A stretch of 64,000 nt of DNA from Candidatus Gastranaerophilales bacterium (GTDB lineage: Bacteria; Cyanobacteriota; Vampirovibrionia; Gastranaerophilales; Gastranaerophilaceae): contig CALUYS010000001.1 in assembly GCA_944325065.1 (NCBI GenBank), forward strand, positions 161,439-225,438, read 5' to 3'. Shown here piece by piece: positions 52,194 to 61,965 of this stretch. Position numbers and translations under genes: made by a program. Below the pieces are notes generated by a model. That model saw only the letters and a list, made by a program, of their open reading frames with translations. It had not been told where the DNA came from and searched no databases. The number at the start of each line of letters is the position of its first letter. Within the stretch, counting starts at the first letter, position 1.

Positions 52194-53042
52194 TTATAAA
52201 ACTTCATATCCTTTATTGTATGTTTTTATATTATTAAAAATAATATACTTATCTGGATTAAAATCATCATAACTAAAAGTATCATTTATTACATAAAATA
52301 CAGAACCGCTTCCTGTCATTATAGCGTTTGGTTTTATTTTTTTTATATTTTTAAATTCATTTACTTCGTTTAATAATGGATATTCTAAATCATTACAAAT
52401 TAATTCTTTGTCAAATTGTTTGTTTTGAATAAGCCTAATAAGTTTTGAAGTATTGTCTTTTTTTTGTTTTATTTTTTGTTGTGTGTATTTTTTATAAGCA
52501 TAAGAGGCTTTTATTCCAATATTTCTAGGCTTAATAAGTGATATAGATAAATTTACATCTTTCAATTTTTGAACAATTTCGCCCCTTGAAGTACAAAGAC
52601 ATGTCCCCCCAACAAGACAAAAATTTAAATCAGATCCCAAAGATAAACACAAACTATTTAATTCTCGTTCTTTTAAAAGATTATTAAAATATTTATTTAA
52701 AGCAACAAAAGTCCCAACAGCGTTTGAACTTCCACCAGCTAAACCAGCTTCAATAGGAATATTTTTATTAATATAAACTTCTACTTTTTTATTATTTATA
52801 TTTGTTTTATCGAAAAATAACTTAATAGCCTTATAAACAAGATTTGAGTTATCATAAGGGATATTATTTGAATTTCCTTTTAAAACAATACTATTTGTTT
52901 TATCTTCTTTTATAACAAAGGACAAAACATCAAACAAATTAATATTTTGCATGATAGATTGAATATTATGAAATCCGTCATTTCTTTTATTTAAAACTTC
53001 AAGAGTCAAATTAACTTTTGCAAAAGTTTTAACTTTTATCAT
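52194..53042 (-). CDS. ispE: 4-diphosphocytidyl-2-C-methyl-D-erythritol kinase
   Basis: IspE phosphorylates CDP-ME in the MEP pathway of isoprenoid synthesis. Seen: KTFAKVNLTLEVLNKRNDGFHNI near 4, the ATP-binding IPIEAGLAGGSSNA near 89 and LGSDLNFCLVGG near 136, and GSGSVFYV near 245. The length of 282 is normal. The start overlaps the TolC-like gene stop by 4 nt (ATGA), so it is translated with the efflux operon, a coupling I find unusual. Confidence 0.95.
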   Translation of the reverse strand: MIKVKTFAKVNLTLEVLNKRNDGFHNIQSIMQNINLFDVLSFVIKEDKTNSIVLKGNSNNIPYDNSNLVYKAIKLFFDKTNINNKKVEVYINKNIPIEAGLAGGSSNAVGTFVALNKYFNNLLKERELNSLCLSLGSDLNFCLVGGTCLCTSRGEIVQKLKDVNLSISLIKPRNIGIKASYAYKKYTQQKIKQKKDNTSKLIRLIQNKQFDKELICNDLEYPLLNEVNEFKNIKKIKPNAIMTGSGSVFYVINDTFSYDDFNPDKYIIFNNIKTYNKGYEVL

Positions 53043-54460
53043 AATAAAGGAGCCTTAGCTTTTTTTAGAGGTATTCCAACAACTTTTTCTAGATTAGCAG
53101 CAGCAACATTATAATCAAGAAGAGTTTTATAGTAATCAAGCTGAGCATTACGATATGTATTTTCAGCATCTTTAAACTCAATAGCATCACCCAAACCGAC
53201 CTTATATCGTCCATTTGCAAGATCATATTGTTCTTTTGCTTGAGATAATGCCATTTTTGAAACTGGGATTGAATCTTCAAGTTCAATTAAACTTATATAT
53301 GCTTGTTTAACTTCAAGATATACATTTTGTTTTTGTACTTGATAATCACTTTCATCTTTTTTATATGTTGCATTAGCTTCATCAACTTGTTTCTTTAGTT
53401 TCATAATATTAACAACATCATAAGATAAAGACCCACCAAAAGCATAACCATAATCAGCAGTAAATTCTCTTCCACCAAGATTATAGCTTGCAGCTAAATT
53501 CAAATCAGGTAAAAAAGCAACTTTTGAAGCTTTAACTAAATATTTAGAAGCTTCAGCTTTTTTTTGTGCAGATAAAAGCGAAGGTCTTGACTGATATGCA
53601 CTATTGATAAGATTATCAAAATTAACATCATAATAACATGACGATAAATTATCAGAAATTTTATATGGTTCTTTATTTGGAATTCCTAATGCATTATTTA
53701 AATTTGCATATGCAATATCAATAGCATTTTTAGCTTTAATATGACTCAATTTAACACTACTTAAATTATGTTCTGCAGTTATAACATCTATTTTAGCCTT
53801 AACTCCAATATCATAATAAGACTGAGCTTGTGCTAAATGTGATTCATATATTTTAACAGATTCTTTTAATATATTTTCTTGCTGAACGGCATATAGCAAA
53901 TTAAAATAAGCTTCTTTTACTTGAAAGATGATAGAATTAATTGTTTCATCTAAATTTTTTTCAGTTGCTTCATATGTTTTTTTAGCCATATTTGCAGATG
54001 TTCTTGTTTTACCGAAATCATACACTAATTGAGAAGCACTAATAGAAAAAGTATTTATATAATTATAAGGATGCATTTTTATAGAACTTAAAGAAGGCAT
54101 TAAGTTTTTTGTTCTATCATATCCGATTGAAGCAGAAAACTCAGGAAAATAATTAGCCCAAGCTTGTCCTATTTTTGTTTTGTATATTTCTTTATTATAT
54201 ATTGCTGATTGAATTTGCGGATTATTACCTAGTGCTATTTTAATACAATCATCAAGATTTAATCCTGGTTGTTGGGTTACAGAACCTTCAATTGTTTTAT
54301 TTTCTTCTCCACTTATTGATTGAATAGCTTCCTCTATTGAAGGAGTTATAATTTCTATTTGTTGATTATTATCGACATCAACAACCTGCTGTGCTAGAAC
54401 ATTTAAATTAAAACACAAACTGACTATTATTAAAAATATAACTATTTTACTTATTCTCAC
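53039..54460 (-). CDS. TolC-like outer membrane efflux protein
   Basis: This 473-residue protein has a signal peptide (residues 1-23, cleavage after VLA) and two outer-membrane-factor repeats: GLNLDDCIKIALGNNPQIQSA near 67 and RPSLLSAQKKAEASKYLVKASKVAFLPDLNLAAS in the second half. It forms the outer-membrane channel and periplasmic tunnel of the pump encoded just upstream. It is 27 nt after the RND gene. Confidence 0.93.
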   Translation of the reverse strand: MRISKIVIFLIIVSLCFNLNVLAQQVVDVDNNQQIEIITPSIEEAIQSISGEENKTIEGSVTQQPGLNLDDCIKIALGNNPQIQSAIYNKEIYKTKIGQAWANYFPEFSASIGYDRTKNLMPSLSSIKMHPYNYINTFSISASQLVYDFGKTRTSANMAKKTYEATEKNLDETINSIIFQVKEAYFNLLYAVQQENILKESVKIYESHLAQAQSYYDIGVKAKIDVITAEHNLSSVKLSHIKAKNAIDIAYANLNNALGIPNKEPYKISDNLSSCYYDVNFDNLINSAYQSRPSLLSAQKKAEASKYLVKASKVAFLPDLNLAASYNLGGREFTADYGYAFGGSLSYDVVNIMKLKKQVDEANATYKKDESDYQVQKQNVYLEVKQAYISLIELEDSIPVSKMALSQAKEQYDLANGRYKVGLGDAIEFKDAENTYRNAQLDYYKTLLDYNVAAANLEKVVGIPLKKAKAPLL

Positions 54461-54487
54461 CTATATTAACCTCGTATAAAGTTTTTT

Positions 54488-57400
54488 TTAATTACTATTA
54501 TTATTTGTTTTTTTGAATTTTTCCATAATTTTATTGATTATAAACTGAACAATTACATAAAAAGCGGGGACTAACATAGTACCAGCGACACCTGCAGCTA
54601 ACATACCTCCAAAAACAGTTGTACCAACAGAAACACGACTTGCAGCTCCGGCACCATGAGCTAACAACAATGGAACAACACCAAGTACAAAAGCAATAAC
54701 TGTCATAACAACAGCACGAAAACGAATATGTGCTGCTTTCATTGCTGCTTCTTCGATACTTAATCCATCTTTTTCATGCAACTCTTTTGCAAATTCAACA
54801 ATCAAAATTGCTTGCTTAGCAGCTAAACCAATTAACATAATCATACCAACTTGAGAGTATAAATCAAATGCCTGAGCTGTTATTAATTGGAATAACAAAG
54901 CACCAACTGTTGCAATTGGAGCTATAAGCAATACAGCAATCGGTATCATCCAACTTTCATACAAAGCTACAAGGAATAAGTATACAAACAATAATGCTAA
55001 TGTCATTACATAACCTGTAGTCCCTGATGATTCTATTTCTTGTTTTGAAGTTCCCGACCATTCAAAAGTAATATCAGAAGGAAAATTCTCATCTGCTAAT
55101 TTTTCCATAACTTTCATTGCTTCACCCGAACTTTTTCCTGGTCCTGGACTTCCATTAAATTGTATTGAACGATACTGATTATATCTATTAATTGTTGTTG
55201 CACCAATATGTTCTTCTAATGATACCATAGTTGCTATTGGGATCATATATCCTTTGTTATTCATAACATATAAATTTGTAAGATCTGAAGGTCTATTTCT
55301 AAATTCTTTATCTGCTTGCATTTGCACACGGAAAACACGTCCCATTTTATTGAAATCATTTACATAAGCAGTCCCATAATTAGAACTTAATGTTAAATAT
55401 AATTCATTTAAAGAAACACCTTGTGCTAATGCTTTATCATAATCTATATTTACATAATATTGAAGCATATTTGCCTGATAAGTATTAAATACATTTGATA
55501 AAGATTTATTTTGATTAGCAACAACCATAAAATTATTTGCAATATTTGACAATTCTTGTGGTGTATATTCACCCTTTGATAACATTTGAAATTCAAAACC
55601 ACCATACATACTTAAACCAGAAATCGCTGGAGGAGTTATAATATATATATTTGCATCTCTTATAGGAGAAAAAGCAGCTTCAACTTTTTCTTTTATTTTC
55701 CACATTGATAAATCAGTTTCTTGACCTTTTAATTTCCTTAGAATTTTTTGAATAGTATTAAATTGTCTATCTTTAAATTCTTTAAATTCCATAACTATAA
55801 ATGCCGTATTTGAACCATTCATCCCAATAAAACACATTGTTCTTTCAATACCTTCTATATTTTTTATACTTTTTTCCATTCGTTCAACAACATCATATGT
55901 TCTTGAAATAGAAGCACTCGCAGGTAAATTAACAGAAGCTAATAAAACACCTTCATCGTCGGTGGGTACAAATCCTGTAGGAATAATCTTAAATAAAAAT
56001 CCGCTTAATATACACAAAAGTATAAAAGTTGTAACTGTTAACTTTTTATTATAAACAAATTTAGAAACATACGTCATATAACTTTCTGTTAAATTTTTAA
56101 ACCATTGATCAAATTTTTCAATAAATTTAGGTTTTTGTTCTTTACGTTTTAAAATAGTTGTACATAATGCAGGAGATAAAGTTAATGCAACAATAGCAGA
56201 TAAGGCAATAGAAACAGCAATACAAACTCCAAATTGTTTGTACATTAACCCACTTAATCCTGGTACAAATGCAACTGGAACAAATACAGCCATAAGTACC
56301 ATTGCCATAGCCACTAATGCACCTCCAACTTCTTCCATTGTTTTTTGAGTTGCAACTTTAGGCTCATCACCCTCTTCCATATGCCTTTGTACATTTTCTA
56401 TAACAACAATAGCATCATCTACAACTGTACCTACAGCAAGAACCATAGCAAAAAGCGTTAACATATTGATTGACATCCCAAAAATAGGCAATGCTATAAA
56501 AGTACCTACTAATGATACTGGTATCGCAATTAAAGGAACAAATGTTGCTCTTATAGAACCTAAAAATAAATATGTTAAAATTATTACAATAAATGATGCT
56601 TCAAAAATTGTTTTAACAACTTCAGCCATAGCTTCCTTAACAAAAGTTGTTTCATTTCTAAGAATTTTAAGTTCAATACCTGAGGGTAAATCTTTTTTCA
56701 ATCTTTCTAATTCTTTTGAAACTTTATTAGCTACATCAATTGCGTTTGCACCTGGAATTTGTATAATTTGCATCAATGCAAGAGGCTCACCATTTGCTCT
56801 TGCTATTGAAGAATATGAAACTTGACCTAACTCAACACGAGCTACATCTTTTAATAATATTCTAGAACCAGATGGATTTTCTCTTATAATTATTTTTTCA
56901 AATTCTTCAGGCTCTACTAAACGACCTTTTGTAATAAGAGTAACTTGTAATTTTTCCTTGTCATCAGATGGCAACATACCAAAAGCACCAGCTGAAACTT
57001 GAGTGTTTTGTGTTTGTATAGCATTTTGTATCTCAGTTACAGAAACATTTAGTTGAGCCATTTTTATGGGATTTAACCAAATTCGCATGCTGTAATCACC
57101 AGCACCAAATACATTTACATCTCCAACACCTTGTATTCTGGCAAGCTCATCTTTTACATAAACAGATGCATAATTTGCTAAATATAACTCATCATACATA
57201 TTATTTGGAGACATAACTCCAATAATCATTAAACCCGCACCACTTACCTTTGTTCTTGCATTTACTCCAAGACGTTTTACTTCTTCTGGTAAACGAGGCT
57301 GGACTTGCTGTAGACGATTTTGAACATTTACAAGTGCAATATCTTTATCTGTACCTGTTTTAAAATATATAGTCAATTGGTATGAATCATCCTGAGAGGT

Positions 57401-57667
57401 TGATGTCATATATATCATATTCTCAACACCATTTACCCCAGACTCTATTAATGATGCTACTGACGACTCAATAACACTGGCACTTGCACCTGGATATGAT
57501 GCCGAAACTGAAACTTGTACAGGAGTTATATCCGGATACTTTTCTAATTTCAAACTGAACATTGCAAGTAATCCCAATATTGTTATAAATATCGAAATTA
57601 CAAATGCAAATCTTGGACGTTTTATGAAAAAATATACGTTTTCTTTTTTTATATGCTTATTATCCAT
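54488..57667 (-). CDS. HAE1-type RND multidrug transporter (AcrB-like)
   Basis: This 1059-residue inner-membrane proton/drug antiporter has about 12 membrane helices and two large periplasmic loops. Seen: [20 protein letters not shown] at the N-terminus, [20 protein letters not shown] with the paired Asp of helix 4, and [20 protein letters not shown] with the helix-10 Lys. The proton-relay residues are conserved, so it is probably active. Substrates are unknown. It follows the adaptor gene with a 1-nt overlap (TAATG). Confidence 0.96.
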   Translation of the reverse strand: MDNKHIKKENVYFFIKRPRFAFVISIFITILGLLAMFSLKLEKYPDITPVQVSVSASYPGASASVIESSVASLIESGVNGVENMIYMTSTSQDDSYQLTIYFKTGTDKDIALVNVQNRLQQVQPRLPEEVKRLGVNARTKVSGAGLMIIGVMSPNNMYDELYLANYASVYVKDELARIQGVGDVNVFGAGDYSMRIWLNPIKMAQLNVSVTEIQNAIQTQNTQVSAGAFGMLPSDDKEKLQVTLITKGRLVEPEEFEKIIIRENPSGSRILLKDVARVELGQVSYSSIARANGEPLALMQIIQIPGANAIDVANKVSKELERLKKDLPSGIELKILRNETTFVKEAMAEVVKTIFEASFIVIILTYLFLGSIRATFVPLIAIPVSLVGTFIALPIFGMSINMLTLFAMVLAVGTVVDDAIVVIENVQRHMEEGDEPKVATQKTMEEVGGALVAMAMVLMAVFVPVAFVPGLSGLMYKQFGVCIAVSIALSAIVALTLSPALCTTILKRKEQKPKFIEKFDQWFKNLTESYMTYVSKFVYNKKLTVTTFILLCILSGFLFKIIPTGFVPTDDEGVLLASVNLPASASISRTYDVVERMEKSIKNIEGIERTMCFIGMNGSNTAFIVMEFKEFKDRQFNTIQKILRKLKGQETDLSMWKIKEKVEAAFSPIRDANIYIITPPAISGLSMYGGFEFQMLSKGEYTPQELSNIANNFMVVANQNKSLSNVFNTYQANMLQYYVNIDYDKALAQGVSLNELYLTLSSNYGTAYVNDFNKMGRVFRVQMQADKEFRNRPSDLTNLYVMNNKGYMIPIATMVSLEEHIGATTINRYNQYRSIQFNGSPGPGKSSGEAMKVMEKLADENFPSDITFEWSGTSKQEIESSGTTGYVMTLALLFVYLFLVALYESWMIPIAVLLIAPIATVGALLFQLITAQAFDLYSQVGMIMLIGLAAKQAILIVEFAKELHEKDGLSIEEAAMKAAHIRFRAVVMTVIAFVLGVVPLLLAHGAGAASRVSVGTTVFGGMLAAGVAGTMLVPAFYVIVQFIINKIMEKFKKTNNNSN

Positions 57668-58860
57668 TATTCTTTACCGTCTTCTTTTTTATTATCAATA
57701 ATTTTTACTTTCGAACCAGGTTTTAATTTTTGTAAATTATTAGAAATAAATTTATCCCCAATATTTAAACCATCTATTACAATCCAATAACCTTTATATT
57801 GACCTCCTTTTTGAAATTGTTTTAGCTGTGCTTTATTGTCTTTATCTATAACATAGACAAAAGAACCCGATGTAGACTCAATTACAGCATCTTGAGGTAA
57901 AAGTGCAACTTTTTGTTTATATTTAGACGTTGTTTTTACTGTTACAAAATCGCCAGGCACAAGAAGTCTTTTCTTATTTGAAAAAGTTGCTCTTAATGTT
58001 ATTGTTCCTGAACTTTCATCTACTTCATTATCGACAAAATCAATTTCACCATTCTCATCATATATTGTGCCATCTGACATTATTATTTGAGGAACTATAA
58101 ATGATAGTTTATCCAAATTTTTATTGCTTTGTGCATAACTTTTTAAATAACTTAAATAATCCTCACTTTTCATAGTAAATGAAACATATATTGGATCTAC
58201 AGATAAAATACGTACAAGAGTACCGCTTGAAGTATTTACTAAATTACCTTCTGTTATAAGAATATCTCCAACTTTTCCATCAATAGGTGAATATATATTA
58301 GTATAACTTAAATTTAATTTTGCTTGTGCAAGATTAGCTTTATTTACATCAAGTAATGCTTTTGTTGCATCACGTTGTGCAAGTGCATCATCATAATAAG
58401 ATTTGCTTACAAAATCTTGTTTAACTAATTCTTTTGCACGTCTTAAAGATTTTTCATAATTAACTAACTGTGCTTGAGATTCTCTTACAGATGCAGCAGC
58501 TTGATTAACGGCATTTTGATATTCATTAGGCTCTATTTTATATAAAAGTTGCCCTTTTTTTACAAATGCACCTTCTTTGAAATATTTCTGTTGCAACCAG
58601 CCATTCACTCGTGAAACTACATTGACAATCTTACAAGCTACAACTCGTCCTGATGATGACGTACTTGTTGTTATACTATCTTCTATTACTTCTCCTACTG
58701 TTACTTCAACAGGTGCCATTCGCATTTTTGCCAACATTTGACTTTCTAATATAGATTTTAATTGTTGAAAACCTATTAAACATAAAACTATTATTGTAGG
58801 TATCACTATTTTTTTACTTAAAAAGGGCTTTATCGTTTCGATTATTGATTTTATACTCAT
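57667..58860 (-). CDS. RND periplasmic adaptor (AcrA/MexA-like)
   Basis: This 397-residue membrane-fusion protein has an N-terminal membrane anchor (about 16-32), the barrel-sandwich hybrid half [28 protein letters not shown], a coiled hairpin (about 110-175) and the second half [21 protein letters not shown]. It bridges the RND pump and TolC-like channel. AGAGGA nine bases upstream supports the start. It begins the adaptor-RND-TolC-ispE operon. No TetR or MarR gene is adjacent. Confidence 0.95.
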   Translation of the reverse strand: MSIKSIIETIKPFLSKKIVIPTIIVLCLIGFQQLKSILESQMLAKMRMAPVEVTVGEVIEDSITTSTSSSGRVVACKIVNVVSRVNGWLQQKYFKEGAFVKKGQLLYKIEPNEYQNAVNQAAASVRESQAQLVNYEKSLRRAKELVKQDFVSKSYYDDALAQRDATKALLDVNKANLAQAKLNLSYTNIYSPIDGKVGDILITEGNLVNTSSGTLVRILSVDPIYVSFTMKSEDYLSYLKSYAQSNKNLDKLSFIVPQIIMSDGTIYDENGEIDFVDNEVDESSGTITLRATFSNKKRLLVPGDFVTVKTTSKYKQKVALLPQDAVIESTSGSFVYVIDKDNKAQLKQFQKGGQYKGYWIVIDGLNIGDKFISNNLQKLKPGSKVKIIDNKKEDGKE

Positions 58861-58984
58861 ATAATTTATCCTCTTATTTTATTTATAAATAATGCCAAGT
58901 CTTAAATGTTTCTGCTACACTTATTTATTATATAAAAAATTTTTTTAAATAACAATTTTTTTATTAAATTTATTAAAAAATAAT

Positions 58985-59440
58985 CTATTGCAAGTTTTTA
59001 TCTAAATATTGTTTAAAAGCTTCCAAACTTACAGTATATTGAGATGGCACAACTTCTGAATATTTTCCTTTATTTTTAATTAAATATATCATAGGATAAT
59101 ATTGAATATTATATTTTTTTACAAGTGATATATTTTTTTTATTTTCACAGTCAATCAAAACAATATTATATTTATCTTTATATTTATTATTCAAACTGGC
59201 TAATTTTGGCATAAGACGTCTACAATATGTACACCAGTTAACATAAAATACAAGTAGCATTGGTTTATCATTTTTAATGGCATCTTTATATGAATTACCA
59301 AAATCATAATTTAAAAAAACTTTTGCTTTTTTACAAGTTGAATCATTTAATAACTGTTCTTTTTCTTGATTTTTATCACATCCTGTAAAAATAATACACA
59401 TTAATATAAAACAAATTATCGATAATATATTTCTTTTCAT
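58985..59440 (-). CDS. Thioredoxin-fold lipoprotein
   Basis: The 151-residue protein has a signal with a lipobox-like FTGC (Cys21), then a thioredoxin fold with the active site Cys70-Thr-Tyr-Cys73 in NWCTYCRRLMPKL and the cis-proline in YYPMIYLI. The substrate is a periplasmic cysteine pair; it probably reduces or exchanges disulfides in envelope proteins such as the cysteine-rich SLH protein (inference). It overlaps the glgC stop by 4 nt (ATGA). Confidence 0.9.
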   Translation of the reverse strand: MKRNILSIICFILMCIIFTGCDKNQEKEQLLNDSTCKKAKVFLNYDFGNSYKDAIKNDKPMLLVFYVNWCTYCRRLMPKLASLNNKYKDKYNIVLIDCENKKNISLVKKYNIQYYPMIYLIKNKGKYSEVVPSQYTVSLEAFKQYLDKNLQ

Positions 59441-60672
59441 AAAACTGCTCCTTTTGGGACTACTGTAATACCATTTTTTGTAACATAAAAACCACGTTTT
59501 ATGTCATCATCTTTTGATACGCCAATTTTTGTATATGGAGGAATAACAACGTTTTTATCAATTATTGCCTTTTTAATTTCACAATATCTTCCCACATTTA
59601 CATTTTCCATTAATATGCTCTCACTTATACTTGAAAAACTATTTATAAGCACCTGTGGCGAAAGTACACATTTTGAAAGAGAACCACCAGATATAACACA
59701 CCCTTCTGATACAAGTGAATTTGTTGCCATACCTACCCTATCATTTTCCTCCCATATAAATTTTGCAGGAGGATCATTATAATTATACGTACGTATTGGC
59801 CAAACCTTTGAATATAAATTTAACTCAGGCGAATGACTTATTAAATCCATATTTGCACTCCAATATGCATCGATTGTACCTACATCTCTCCAGTAACCTT
59901 TTTCTGACTCAAGCATTTCAGGGACTTCATTTTTGGAAAAATCATACACAAATATATTTTTACCCTCTTTTAACATCTGAGGTATTATGTTCTTACCAAA
60001 ATCATTATTAGAACTTTGATTTAAAGCATCTTCATTTAATGCTATTACAAGTTCTTTTGTTGTAAAAATATAATTACCCATAGATGCTAAACACATTCTA
60101 TCATTGCCAGGGATTGTTTTGGGTTTAGTTGCCGGTTTTTCAATAAAATTTGTAAGCCTCCAATTTTCATCAACCTCGATTATACCATATTCACTAGCAA
60201 GTTCTAATGGAACAGGAATAGCTGAAATTGTCAAATCTGCATTAACATCCTTATGATAAGAATGCATTTGCGATACATCCATTTTATAAACATGATCTCC
60301 GCCAAATACACATACATATTTTGGTGCTTCATCCAATATTATATTTAAATTTTGAAATACTGCATCAGCTGTACCTTTATACCAAGATGCATTTGTTCTC
60401 ATTTGAGCTGGCACTAAATCAACATACTGGTTTATTGATGATGATAAGTTCCAACCTCTTGTTATATGTTTATTTAAGGAGTCTGATTTATACTGGGTAA
60501 GTATCTTTATTTTAAAATAACCTGAATTTACAAAATTATTTAAAACAAAATCAATAATCCTATACCTTCCCCCAAAAGGGACAGCCGGCTTAGCTCTATC
60601 TCTTGTTAATGGAAATAGCCTTTTTCCCTCTCCACCAGCTAATATCATAACAAGTGTCTCATCTGTTTTCAT
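59437..60672 (-). CDS. glgC: Glucose-1-phosphate adenylyltransferase
   Basis: GlgC makes ADP-glucose, the glucosyl donor for glycogen. It is 411 residues. Seen: GGEGKRLFPLTRDRAKPAVPFGGRYRIIDF near 13, WYKGTADAVFQNL near 97, FGGDHVYKMD near 123 and the C-terminal beta-helix with WRDVGTIDAYWSANMDL. glgA and glgB are not in the window. It is 104 nt after the foldase gene, with a hairpin between. Confidence 0.96.
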   Translation of the reverse strand: MKTDETLVMILAGGEGKRLFPLTRDRAKPAVPFGGRYRIIDFVLNNFVNSGYFKIKILTQYKSDSLNKHITRGWNLSSSINQYVDLVPAQMRTNASWYKGTADAVFQNLNIILDEAPKYVCVFGGDHVYKMDVSQMHSYHKDVNADLTISAIPVPLELASEYGIIEVDENWRLTNFIEKPATKPKTIPGNDRMCLASMGNYIFTTKELVIALNEDALNQSSNNDFGKNIIPQMLKEGKNIFVYDFSKNEVPEMLESEKGYWRDVGTIDAYWSANMDLISHSPELNLYSKVWPIRTYNYNDPPAKFIWEENDRVGMATNSLVSEGCVISGGSLSKCVLSPQVLINSFSSISESILMENVNVGRYCEIKKAIIDKNVVIPPYTKIGVSKDDDIKRGFYVTKNGITVVPKGAVL

Positions 60673-60727
60673 ATTGCTTAACTATTCTTTCACTATACAA
60701 TTATTTTACAATCTTTCTTTATTCATA

Positions 60728-60762
60728 AAAGTAACTCTTAAAATTATTTTAAGAGTCACTTT
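60728..60762 (-). terminator. Hairpin between the foldase gene and glgC
   Basis: ACTCTTAAAA at 60734-60743 pairs with TTTTAAGAGT at 60747-60756 (loop 3), and the stem extends after one mismatch through AAAGT/ACTTT-type pairs. It is about 15 nt after the stop of the foldase gene, and would end its transcript. Confidence 0.65.
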
Positions 60763-60776
60763 AAATCCATATTTAA

Positions 60777-61919
60777 TTATTTTTTATCATTTTGTGGTGG
60801 TTGCTTTTGAGATTCCATTAACGCTTTATTATCTTTTGATACTTCCTTTATTTCTTTTTGAATAACTTCAGGGTTATATGAATTATCAAGATATTTAATC
60901 TGTGCTTTTTGTCTTAAACTTTCAATATATTTTTGCAAGATCTCAACTTGTTGTGCATTTGTTAAATATGATTTAATTTCTTCTTTTACTTTTTCATAAG
61001 GTTCAACACCTGCACTAGCTCTATCAGTAACCATTATAATATGATAACCATATGGTGTTTCAACAATTTCACTTATAGTATTTGGCTTTTGTTTGAATGC
61101 AACAACTGCAAATGGTTCCACCATTTCTTCTTTTGCAAAAAATCCTAAATCCCCACCTTGTTTTGCACTTGCGATATCATCTGAATTTTCACGTGCTAAT
61201 TTCTCAAATTGAGATTTATCTGTTTTTAGTTGTGCTAATATCTTTTGTGCTTTTTCTTTTTTCAGTTTAACTTCATCATTTATTTTTTTATTTAATTCTT
61301 CTTCTGTTATATTTTTATTTTCTTTTTGTAAGATTTGAGCAATTTCATCACGATTTGCACTTATCAATATATGTGAAGCACGAACTTTGTCTGGATACTT
61401 AAATTTATCTACATTGGCATTATAAAATTTCTTTGCATCTGCATCTGAAATTTTGGAAACTTTTATTGTTTCAATTAACTTTTTTAATTTCACACCTTCA
61501 ACTAAATCTTCTTTAAATTGTTCATTAGATATCCCGTTTTGTTTCAAAATCTCATTAAACTTTTCTTTCGAACCAACCCTATCTATCATAGACTTATGTT
61601 CTTCTTCAATTTCCTCTTTTGATGCTTTTATATTTTTAGTTTTCATTTCTTCATCTAAAAGTGTTTTAACAATAAGTTCATTTACAACTCTATCTTTAAT
61701 CATTAAATATAAAAAACTATTTTTATCTTTTTTTACATCTATACCCATTTTTGCAAACATAGAATCATTAACAGCTTTATCAAAAGTTTTATTAAACTCA
61801 CTTTTTGTAATAGGATGGTCATTTACTTCAATAATCTTTTCACCAGGCTTAGTACAACTGCAAGAAATAAACATAACTAATGATAATACTATCGCCGGTA
61901 ATAACTTTTTCTTTAACAT
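60777..61919 (-). CDS. PrsA/SurA-type peptidyl-prolyl isomerase lipoprotein
   Basis: This 380-residue periplasmic foldase has a signal peptide with Cys20 or Cys22 as lipidation site, an N-terminal SurA-like chaperone domain (about 30-170), a parvulin domain (about 178-300; KVRASHILISANRDE, GGDLGFFAKEEMV and PYGYHIIMVTD), and a basic/Gln-rich tail (about 345-380). An unusual charged insertion (about 195-240) lies inside the parvulin domain, as in PrsA/PpiC relatives with a long loop. It probably helps outer-membrane or secreted proteins fold. SD is weak. Confidence 0.92.
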   Translation of the reverse strand: MLKKKLLPAIVLSLVMFISCSCTKPGEKIIEVNDHPITKSEFNKTFDKAVNDSMFAKMGIDVKKDKNSFLYLMIKDRVVNELIVKTLLDEEMKTKNIKASKEEIEEEHKSMIDRVGSKEKFNEILKQNGISNEQFKEDLVEGVKLKKLIETIKVSKISDADAKKFYNANVDKFKYPDKVRASHILISANRDEIAQILQKENKNITEEELNKKINDEVKLKKEKAQKILAQLKTDKSQFEKLARENSDDIASAKQGGDLGFFAKEEMVEPFAVVAFKQKPNTISEIVETPYGYHIIMVTDRASAGVEPYEKVKEEIKSYLTNAQQVEILQKYIESLRQKAQIKYLDNSYNPEVIQKEIKEVSKDNKALMESQKQPPQNDKK

Positions 61920-61965
61920 TTAATATTTCTCCTCTTTTACTTTTTATTAATTTAATTTTTTAAAG

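Noticed and set aside
56466-56825. 119-codon plus-strand frame inside the RND gene
   Set aside because: Antisense shadow of the conserved RND helices.
61453-61923. 156-codon plus-strand frame over the foldase gene
   Set aside because: Phe/Ser-rich mirror of a Lys/Glu-rich coding region; a typical antisense shadow.
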